NCBI GenBank assembly: GCA_945859605.1
Contig: OX243827.1
Coordinates: 22,439,775 to 22,503,774, forward strand
Source of the DNA: Lumbricus rubellus
Lineage: Eukaryota; Annelida; Clitellata; Crassiclitellata; Lumbricidae
Direction of reading: 5' to 3'
Length of the DNA: 64,000 nucleotides
How positions within the stretch are numbered: the first letter of the stretch is position 1; the number at the start of each line of letters is the position of its first letter. Under the pieces are notes generated by a model. It ran no database searches, had not been told where the DNA came from, and worked only from the letters and a program-made list of their open reading frames with translations. Of this stretch, positions 35,760-44,386 are shown in pieces. Both the position numbers and the translations under genes were made by a program.

Positions 35760-36585
35760 TGATCTAATCATGAATCATGATGATGTGGAAGCTGTTGAAG
35801 TTCTGAATAATTATTTCAGCAGAGTAAACGCCCACGAAAGAAAATCCTGGCTACGGACTTGTGGACAGGGTAAAGTGGTAGAATAAGAATGCATAATATA
35901 GGCTAGGCCTACACAATAAATAGCAAGGCCTTTTCTAATAGTCTCACAGCACAGCATCTATGCAGCTTCGTATGACATCCAGGTCATGTTGCTAGATTTG
36001 AAGCTAAACAATAAAGTTTTCAAAGACCTGAACTCTGAACTGAACACCACAGCGTCCACAATCACTATAGTTACAAATTTCAAAAAGATTTTCAGCAAAT
36101 TCCGTGTTGCAATAAAAGCAGAATAGTTTGAAATTTTAGACACCAACTATAAATAGACACAAAACATGCTAATGATCAACTGATTTTAATTAAAATTATA
36201 TCTATAGAGAATAACAAATCACCACATGGCAATAATTAAGCCATCAAGTGGAGAATGGTGATGCAAATGTGTTCCTTCTCATTCACATGTGCTGCTTTAG
36301 ATTTCTAAGCAAGCTGTCCAATCCTTTATTACAAAGTACAAGCCCCAAATATGTATGATGTTTCTTCAGTGGGCTCTAATGTGATTTGCAGATCTCTATA
36401 AAGAGTAAGCCTACGTTCTGATACAACTGAAATTTATCAGGTTTTTCTCATGTAAATTTTCAGAGCACCATCACTACTCAGCAATTTCATTCATATTAAA
36501 CGATATTTCCAGTATGGGATTTCATGCATGTATTTAGACTACCACATTGAGTAAATAATTTCTGACATAAGCTTAGCTTGCATTT
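35760..36585 (-). other. 3' flank of zinc-finger unit B
   Basis: This is the paralogue of 27970-29113. The AATAAA signal lies at 36325-36330 on the minus strand, about 260 bp past the stop codon. Indels relative to unit A are not in multiples of three. Confidence 0.6.
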
Positions 36586-38181
36586 TTATGGCTTCTCTCG
36601 AGAATGGGTTATCATGTGGCTTTTCAGAGTACCATCGTGAGTGAATGATTTCCAACATAACTGGCATTTGTATGGTTTCTCACCACTATGGGTTCTCACG
36701 TGTTTTTTCAGTACACCAGCTTCAGAAAATGATTTCTGACATAACCAACATATGTATGGTTTCTCTCCAGTATGGCTTCTCATAATATGTATTTTCAGAT
36801 TACCACATTGGGCAAATAATTTCCGACAAAGCTGACATTTGTATGGTTTCTCTCCAGTATGAGTCCTCATGTGTCTTTTCAGTGCTACAGCTTGAGTCAA
36901 TGATTTCTGACATATGTGGCATTTGTATGGTCTCTCTCCAGTATGGGTCCTCGTGTGGCTTTTCAAATTACCATCATAAGCGAATGATTTATGGCATAAC
37001 TGGCATTTGTATGATTTCTCCCCAGTATGGGTTCTAATGTGTTTTTTCAGCCCACCAGCTTCAGAAAACGATTTCTGACATAACCAACATATGTATGGTT
37101 TCTCTCCAGTATGATTTCTCATGTGGATTTTCAGATGACCACCTCGGGTAAATAATTTCTGACATAATTGACATTTGTATGGTTTCTCTCCAGTATGGGT
37201 CCTCGTGTGTCTTTTTAGATCACCACCTTGGGTAAATGAATTCTGACATAAACGACATTTGTATGGTTTCACCCCAGTATGGGTTCTCATGTGTGTTTTC
37301 AGATTACCACATTGGGTAAATAATTTCTGACAGAGCTTGCATTTGTATGGTTTCTCTCCAGTATGGGTTTTCATGTGCGCATGCAGATTAAAACATCGAG
37401 CAAACGATTTCTGACATAACAGGCAATTGTATGGATTCTTGCCAGCATGATTTCTCATGTGACTGCTTAGATTACCACATTGGGTAAATGATTTCTGACA
37501 TAAATGGCATTTGTATGGTTTCTCTCCAGTATGGGTCCTCATGTGGCTTTTCAGAGTACCATCATGAGTGAATGATTTCTGACATAAATGGCATTTGTAT
37601 GGTTTCTCTCCAGTATGGATTCTCATGTGGCTTTTCAGAGTACCATCATGAGTGAATGATTTCCAACATAACTGGCATTTGTATGGTTTCTCGCCAGTAT
37701 GGCTTCTCGTGTGTTTTTTTAGTGCACCAGCTTCAGTAAATGATTTCTGACATAACCAACATATGTATGGTTTTTCTCCAGTATGAATTCTCATGTGCGC
37801 ATGCAGATTAAAACAACGAGCAAATGATTTCTGACATAACTGACAATTGTACGGTTTCTCGCCAGTATGGTTTCTCATATGTGTCTTTAGATTACCACAT
37901 TGGGTAAATGATTTCTGACATAAGTGACATTTGTATGGTTTCTCTCCAGTATGGATTCTCATGTGTCTTTGCAGAGCTCCAGCTTTAGTAAATGATTTCT
38001 GACATAACTGACATTTGTATGGTTTCTCTCCAGTATGGATTCTCATGTGGATTTTCAGAACTCCAGCTTTGGTAAATGATTTCTGACATAACAGACATTG
38101 GTATGATTTCTCGCCAGTATGGTTTCTCATATTTGTTTCAGATTTCCACTTTGGGTAAATGATTTCTGACATAAGTGACAT
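36586..38181 (-). CDS. C2H2 zinc-finger protein, unit B (18 fingers)
   Basis: The 531-codon frame holds 18 C2H2 fingers with TGEKPY linkers and is a likely nuclear DNA-binding protein. The N-terminus [16 protein letters not shown] is a finger read out of frame. A one-base loss then brings translation into the finger frame at [10 protein letters not shown]. Unit C has the same arrangement, so this start may be real and inherited. Finger 16 has an extra residue in its His spacer (HIMRSH, HX4H). It ends at EKP followed by TAA, at the same place as unit A. No effector domain is seen. Confidence 0.83.
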   Translation of the reverse strand: MSLMSEIIYPKWKSETNMRNHTGEKSYQCLLCQKSFTKAGVLKIHMRIHTGEKPYKCQLCQKSFTKAGALQRHMRIHTGEKPYKCHLCQKSFTQCGNLKTHMRNHTGEKPYNCQLCQKSFARCFNLHAHMRIHTGEKPYICWLCQKSFTEAGALKKHTRSHTGEKPYKCQLCWKSFTHDGTLKSHMRIHTGEKPYKCHLCQKSFTHDGTLKSHMRTHTGEKPYKCHLCQKSFTQCGNLSSHMRNHAGKNPYNCLLCQKSFARCFNLHAHMKTHTGEKPYKCKLCQKLFTQCGNLKTHMRTHTGVKPYKCRLCQNSFTQGGDLKRHTRTHTGEKPYKCQLCQKLFTRGGHLKIHMRNHTGEKPYICWLCQKSFSEAGGLKKHIRTHTGEKSYKCQLCHKSFAYDGNLKSHTRTHTGERPYKCHICQKSLTQAVALKRHMRTHTGEKPYKCQLCRKLFAQCGNLKIHIMRSHTGEKPYICWLCQKSFSEAGVLKKHVRTHSGEKPYKCQLCWKSFTHDGTLKSHMITHSREKP

Positions 38182-38403
38182 TTGTATGGTTTTCTGCAGT
38201 ATGAGTTCTTATGTGTTTTTCGGGGCACCAGCTTCAGTAAATGATTTATGACTTCCATATGCTCATTGAGCGTACGAATAATGATTCAGTTTTTAACCAA
38301 AACTGGTTCTTATTTGGTTTTTAGTCACTAGAACGTGCAGTTACTCTATGAATTTCTATGATATTTCCTCAGCTTGTGTAGTATCCGTTTGAGAGCAGAT
38401 GTA
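38182..38403 (-). pseudogene. Remnant upstream finger and 5' block of unit B
   Basis: A partial finger (TTCAGTAAATGATTTATGAC on plus) lies at about 38235-38255, followed by the shared 5' block up to the mariner insertion point. Compared with unit A, about 500 bp of decayed fingers is missing. Confidence 0.55.
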
Positions 38404-39413
38404 CAGGGTGGGCCAATAGGAATGCAACAACTTTGACGCCTTATAACTTAAACAATTTTCATCTGAACGTCTTGGCCTATATATCAGATTGACCATAATT
38501 ATCCATTTTATCATTCTGCAATATATCTAAGAGATACTATTACGACTCTTTGCGATAATGCTATTAATGCTCGATGTCCCTTTTTTGCCATGAAACTGCA
38601 AGAAAAAACAAAAAGTCTTAAACTGAATATGTCAATGACTCAATTCTAAACAATCACTAGTTCTAAAAAATAATAAAAATTAATATCTTGAGTGAATTTA
38701 TCATAAGTCAAACAAATATTCAATATATCCACCACGTGCTTTAATGACAGCATGGACACGAGACGACCACTGATCAATGGCTGAGGCCTCCAGTGCTCGG
38801 GTTATTTCAACCCAGCAGTAAACAATCAATTTTTTCAAATATTCAACGTCACGTATCGGTTCATGATAGACCAGTTGCTGAAGACAACCCCAGATCGAAT
38901 AGTCAACCGGGTTTAAATCCGGATTGTTCGGTGGCCAGTTCTCCGGTTCAATAAACTCTGGTACGTTAGCGTTCAGATAGGCAACCGTATGACGTGAACG
39001 ATGCGCCGGCCGGCGGGAGAACGTTTTGACCACATGCAGTTGCGGCTGTTAGACGTTCCCGTGGCATCAATTTGTTTAATCAATCGATGTAGAGCATATT
39101 TATTCCATTTTCTAGAAGGGAATTCTATCAACATCTGATGTGCATTGTATTCTTTTTCTACTCTTAAGATTCTGATTAAAATTCTATCCTCTTCCATGAG
39201 CGGCGCCATGATGTTCATTATTTACATTCAAAATTGAGAGGTGTGCGTCGCACCAATATTTTTATTTAAACGGTGCCGTATATCAGCGCAAGATTTGACA
39301 CAGTAGTAGACTGGATAATTACCGTCAATTTAGTATATTGATCACGATCTTAGGATAAAAAGTGTTAACGTTATAAGGCGTCAAAGTTGTTGCATTTCTA
39401 TTGGCCCACCCTG
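38404..39413 (-). mobile_element. Tc1/mariner-superfamily element, 1010 bp, internally deleted
   Basis: Terminal inverted repeats of 44 bp (38404-38447, 39370-39413; one mismatch) begin CAGGGTGGGCCAATAG and are flanked by TA (38402-38403, 39414-39415). It splits the unit B 5' block exactly where units A (about 31910) and C (about 62350) read AGATGTATTTGTATAC without insertion. The transposase gene inside has lost its centre. Confidence 0.93.
38701..39218 (-). pseudogene. Tc1/mariner transposase, N- and C-terminal parts only
   Basis: The 5' part (39218 to about 39050) encodes a helix-turn-helix DNA-binding segment, FPSRKWNKYALHRLIKQIDA. The 3' part (about 39033-38701), in another frame, encodes PAHRSRHTVAYLNANVPEF, NPDLNPVDYSIWG and the tail AIDQWSSRVHAVIKARGG. 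The intervening region with the first two catalytic acidic residues is deleted. The third acidic region (NPVDYSIW) remains. It cannot act as a transposase. Confidence 0.88.
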
Positions 39414-39731
39414 TATTTGTATACATTCTGCTTTAGTTGATGCAAGTGCAACTTCTCATATTTCTCATTTATCAGCAATAGTTTCTTTGCAATCAAATAA
39501 GAAATTTCCAAAAGAGAAACAAGTCGCCTTGAGATCAAATATGGAATTCATCAATTACTACAGAAAGGATACTCTTTTTCTGTCTTTCTGTGGCAATGTT
39601 AACTGACCACTCTATAGTGTTGCCTTTGTGAACACCAAGTGCTGAGATGTGGGCTTTGCTGAAATGACTATGTACACTGAGACTTCTTCTAACAAAGTTT
39701 TTGACTTTGAGCAGACAATTGATAAAAGAAC

Positions 39732-40280
39732 GGCAAAACTCCGAACGTCGGTCCCAAATTATAAAATTAAAGAAATCGATAGGCTATCTCTTGAGAAGGC
39801 TTTAAACATGATATATGGTGAAATAGAAGGTGGATTGATGAAAACCGTTTGATTGATGGACGTTTGATAAAAGAAAGCTGGATAAACGGCATTCCAGCTG
39901 AAATGGAAGCTTGATGCATGCTGAAATACATCACTGAAATCAACAATCCAGTTTCCATTTCTCAAGTGTAATTTTTGTCAGTCCATTTTCTATTTCACCT
40001 ATAAGGACCCTTCATCCAGCATCCATTTCGCAAGCATTTTAATTAATCCATCTTCTATTTAACTTATTATGTCCATCATCCATTTTCTATTTCCCAACCG
40101 TTCAATTCATCAATCCAGCTTCTATTTCAGCTCTAAAAATACCTTCATCCAGCTTATATTTCACTTGCGTCTTTTCATAAATCCACTGTTTCTATGCGCC
40201 CATCCAATACACTGCACTATTACGACGTCATGTTGATTTACTTAATGTTATAATTTGGGACCGCCGTTCGGAGTTTTGCC
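39732..40280. mobile_element. Foldback element F2, 549 bp, no TSD
   Basis: The ends GGCAAAACTCCGAACG.CGG followed by TCCCAAATTATA are inverted copies (one change). The interior is closely similar to F1 (AAGAAATCGATAGGCTATCTC, then the AAGCTGGATG minisatellite in both directions). The flanks GATAAAAGAAC and GGCTAGCACA are not duplicated. Compared with unit A, sequence on both sides is missing flush with the ends, which suggests flanking deletion. Confidence 0.75.
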
Positions 40281-40294
40281 GGCTAGCACATACT

Positions 40295-40538
40295 CAGGGG
40301 CGCAACCAGAAAATTTTCCTGGGGGGTGCTCAGAATTATTATTGTAAGCGCCGATGGTGCGAAGTAGCGAGTGCCAAAGGAACTTGCTTGATTGTGTAAT
40401 CTTAAAGACCGAATGACCCCTACCACCCCCCCCCCACGCACCATAAAAACTCATCAGATTTGGAAAAATTGCGTGGGTCACCTTTTTAGCCTTGGGGGTG
40501 CTCAAGCACCCCCCAGCACCCCCCTAGTTGCGCCACTG
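40295..40538. mobile_element. hAT-like MITE, 244 bp, TSD CACATACT
   Basis: The perfect 8-bp duplication CACATACT is at 40287-40294 and 40539-40546. The ends are CAGGGGCGCAACCAG and CAGTGGCGCAACTAG (two changes). The unit A paralogue has a single CACATGCT (about 33002) and unit C CACGTGCT (about 63462), both empty sites. The interior is G/C-run rich. Confidence 0.92.
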
Positions 40539-40925
40539 CACATACTCAAACTTTAAGCTCTACAACACTATCTAAATAATAAGCAACAGCAACAATGACC
40601 GAGATTTGCATCGTAAACGTGTAAGATATCGTCAAAGGCAAACTGCATAAAATGAATTATAAAAATAGACCAGTTGTCGCATTGTAAATTAAACGAAGTC
40701 TGACTTAAACATTCGTCCGTACAAAATAGCGAGCGATAATTATACTAGTATAGACGCTTAACCGATTCACGGTTGCCGGAATTTGAAACTGCTTGGTCGC
40801 CAGATCTCGTCAAAAAGTAGTCAAATTTCGCGAGCCTGACAACTACACTAAAGTTTAGCTCATTGCATTAATAATCATAGTAATAAACACAGACCTAGGC
40901 ATAATTAGAGATAGTAGAACTTAAC

Positions 40926-41402
40926 GGTGTCACGACAACTGGTTCACAGACAACTGGTTCAACGACAACTCGTCCACGGACAATTGGTTCACCGACAACT
41001 GGTCCACTGAAATAGAAACCGGATTAACGAGAAAGCGCTTGAGAAATGGAAGCTGGATGAAAGTTCTTTATTCGCGAAATAGGAGCTGGGTTTATGGAAA
41101 AAAAGTCTAATGGTTTTCTTGCTTAAGTAGAAGCTGAATTGACGATTTTCATCATGTGTCTCAACATGTATCCAGCTTCTATTTTAGATAGAAAATTTTT
41201 TTGATCCATCTTCCATTTCTTAAGCGGTTTTTCATCAATCCAGCTTCTATTTCACCTGTAAAAACCTTCATCCAGCTTCCATTTCTCAAGCGCTTTCTCG
41301 TTAATCCGGTTTCTATTTCGGTGGACCAGTTGTCGGTGAACCAATTGTCCGTGGACGAGTTGTCGTTGAACCAGTTGTCTGTGAACCAGTTGTCGTGGAA
41401 CC
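40926..41402. mobile_element. Foldback element F4, 477 bp, long inverted arms
   Basis: Arms of about 135 bp (40926-41062 and 41268-41402) are inverted copies with about four differences. The outer half of each arm is five degenerate ACGACAACTGGTTCA units. The inner half is the AAATGGAAGCTGGATGAA minisatellite shared with F1-F3. Flanks GAACTTAAC and GAAATTAAC form an imperfect 9-bp duplication. The unit A paralogue near 33393 (GCAGAAATTAACGAAG) is the empty site. Confidence 0.83.
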
Positions 41403-41605
41403 GAAATTAACGAAGTCTGTTATAACTTTAATACTTCATATAGGCCTACAATGAACATGTGCTAGGCTATATAATATACGAGGTCGTTGGTCTGAAAGCA
41501 GCGAATAATAACGAAAGCCTTAAAATGACTCTGGGAACAGTAGGCCTAACTATTTGGAGATGCGCCTGTTACCTAGGGTTGACTCCTCAGTATTTTACAG
41601 GCTTC

Positions 41606-41695
41606 TTAAAACTTTTTTCATCCTGGTTGGACTGGGAGCGCCTCTGAGTTGACTCCTTTAAGGGGCCCTATATAAATTCTTGAAATGAATGAATG
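41606..41695 (+). repeat. (TGAA)-tailed repeat, copy 4
   Basis: The copy reads GGGAGCGCCTCTGAGTTGAC, AAGGGGCCCTATATAAATTC and GAAATGAATGAATG. It is paralogous to copy 3. Confidence 0.72.
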
Positions 41696-42229
41696 CTATT
41701 TCCTAAGTACGGTAACTGCGTTGGTATGGTATTAGCCTATATTCATTCACTTTGCTGCAACAATATGAAAACTAGGTTTACTGTAGGCCTATCAATTTGC
41801 AGTTAGCCTATAGGCCTACTAGGTTATTTCAGACCTCAAGAGGCCATTGCTGCCACTAGTATTGCCAAAATTAATGCCGTCGATGGCAAATGCACAGTGT
41901 TGGGCCACTGGCCATTGAGAATTGGCCAGTGCCACTAGCCATTGAGGATTACAAATCAACACATGTACACGGCAAAGACTAAGTCATCAGATGGAGATAG
42001 CCTCAGATAGGCGATGACTAGTTAGGCCTAGTTGACAAACGTCCTTGTGGTATATCTAAGGTTAAGGCGACGGCACTAATCAAGGTCATGAATGGAACAG
42101 AAAGTTTAGCATTTTATTCACTATCCTGTTTATCATCATCAAGTGGATGTATTCCTGCATGGAACTCACCACCGTGCTCTTTAGTTGACAACTGCGCATA
42201 ATGATTTATGAAAAGGTTTTCAAAATATG

Positions 42230-42480
42230 TGTTCCTTCTCATTCACATGTATTGCATTAGATTTCCAAGGAACCTATGTCCTTTATTACAAAACTCCAAA
42301 ATGCATGGTCTTTCTTTAGTGGTTTTTTCCAGATCTCTATAAGGAGTAAACACTTTTATCAGTTGCAGCAAACCACATCATAACTAACATTTGCTTGGTT
42401 ACTCTCCAGAATAAATTTTCATGTGTGCATTCAGATTAATGCATTAAGTAAATAAATTTTGATTTAGCCTACATTTGTAT
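42230..42480 (-). other. 3' flank of zinc-finger unit D
   Basis: This is a diverged paralogue of the A and B 3' flanks, with the AATAAA signal at 42282-42287 on the minus strand. Confidence 0.5.
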
Positions 42481-42920
42481 GGTTTCTCTCCAGTATGGGT
42501 CCTCGTGTGGTATTTCAGAGTGTTTCAGGGTAGAATCATGAGTGACTGATATCTGACATAACTGACATTTGTACAGCTTCTCTCAAGTATGAGTTTTGGT
42601 GTGTGTCTTCAAATTACCACAACTCGCAAATAATTTATGACATAACTGGCATTTGAATGGTTTCTCTCCAGTATGGATTCTCACATGGTTTCTCAGTGCA
42701 ATATCTTGAGTGAATGATTTTTGACAAAACTGACAATTGTATGGTTTTTCGTCAGTATGGCATTTGAATGGTTTCTCTCCAGTATGGATTCTCACATGGT
42801 TTCTCAGTGCAATATCTTGAGTGAATGATTTTTGACAAAACTGACAATTGTATGGTTTTTCGTCAGTATGGTTTCTCATGTGTCGTTTCAGATTGTAAGA
42901 TTGGGTATATGATTTCTGAC
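42481..42920 (-). pseudogene. C2H2 zinc-finger unit D, 3' part, cut off by the LTR element
   Basis: Finger frames on the minus strand from 42920 read KSYTQSYNLKRHMRNHTDEK, then two copies of a QDIALRNH finger and an ASCGNLKTH finger. A TGA in the next linker is followed by one more decayed finger. The first finger is the continuation of the one truncated at 49357, restored in frame if one 5-bp CTGAC and the element are ignored. A perfect 111-bp tandem duplication (42650-42760, 42761-42871) produces a malformed join, FKCHTDEKPY. Confidence 0.85.
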
Positions 42921-44084
42921 TGTAACGATATCCTTGGTCCCACCCATACGTTCTTACTTTGATATATATATTGTTGATTAGTAATTACATGTGTTAAGTT
43001 AGGGAGAGGCCTTAGTTAATGATTAGCTTATAATTCAATCGAGAATTATTACATTGTTCTGTTTAATTAATCAACCAGTGCTATAACCAGTGCTTAGGGG
43101 CAACATATATTAAATTAGTGGAAAGCATTGCGGAATATTACAACGATCGGTGATCGGCGTTGGTTACATATGGAAAGCTGGGATCAGAGTCGTCTGCTGC
43201 GCATGCGTACGAGAGGGGCTGGATCGGAAGGAGAGACGAGAAGGAATGGCCGTCTAAGGAGGATTGTTGGTGGTTGATTGGCGATGAGTATTCGCTAGAT
43301 GTTGTTAGACGATTTCGTGACATTTGTTTGATCGGATATTAAAGCAACGGAGCCGGTAGTTTAGTGTCCTAAAGTATGGACAAGAAATCTGGAAGTTCGT
43401 AAAACGTGAGAGATTGTAATAGCGGATTACTAACAAGTAATTGACGTTGAAATTCTACCTTCATTGGATTTCGTAGAACTCCGGCGTTACTTCTCGCAAC
43501 ATTGAGAAGTGACAGTGAAACTATAAAAGATATATCGATCGGTAATTGAACGGTAAATACGAAAAGGAACAAATAGTCTTCAATTCGTAGACAGCTACAT
43601 CGAAGAATAATTACCTACGAGCAGAAAAACACGGTGAAGCGCATCGACGATGAAACTGAAAAGAGTCATCTACAACCATTGGTAACGGCGCTTGGAGAAA
43701 AGACGAGAAGCATTGGCCGTATCGATCTACAGCTTCAGCCAAGAACATACAACGCGGGAGGGTAATTATAATAGGAATAATCCTCAAAATTATTTTATTC
43801 AGCACTGGTTTAAGTAAATAAGTTGACTTGTATTTAAACTGACATTTCCACGACACTAGACATAGAATTCATTAACTATATATGTTGATATATTAATATT
43901 CATGATTCAAATATTATTTTTATATAAAACATTGTCTTGTTGATTGGCTGACATTTAGAGCATTGACCCACATTGCGACAAATTACCAGATAGTATGCAA
44001 ATTGGTAACCTGATTTCAGATTCGAAATCTGGGAATAGTTTCCATTAATTAGCGAGCCATAGTGTGGTATCTATTCTCGTTACA
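42921..44084 (+). repeat. 5' LTR
   Basis: It runs from TGTAACGATATCC to ATTCTCGTTACA. It includes a short open frame (from about 43160) that is longer in the 3' LTR (48390-48614, 74 codons) because of a single C/T difference. I do not regard it as a gene. Confidence 0.95.
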
Positions 44085-44086
44085 AA

Positions 44087-44106
44087 ACTGGGGGCATCGT
44101 CCGAAG
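44087..44106 (+). other. Primer-binding site
   Basis: ACTGGGGGCATCGTCCGAAG begins two bases after the LTR. TGGGGGC.TCGTCC resembles primer sites complementary to a tRNA 3' end (Pro-like). The tRNA identity is not certain. Confidence 0.6.
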
Positions 44107-44386
44107 GATCTAGAACAATTTTAGGGTGTTAATCTAAAAGATTTAAGAGCTATTTTATTGTGAAGTTTAATTACGATAGCAATTAATTCACTTACGTGCA
44201 TCGGCGTTCAGCGTGCTGTTTGAATACTAATTAGGCGTGACGTCGTTTTGATTTGAGTACACTGACTGTTATTGGTTGATAAAGAGGTCAGGTCTAAGGT
44301 AAAAGTCATTTACCGCCGAAACTTAAATAGTGTCTTAGAAATTGTTATAGCGCCAATCAGCCTATAAAATAATTGGACTTTTGAGA

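Noticed and set aside
43138..43342. Open frames within the LTRs (also 48390-48614)
   Set aside because: The frame is broken in one LTR by a single base and shows no domain, so it looks like chance in LTR sequence.
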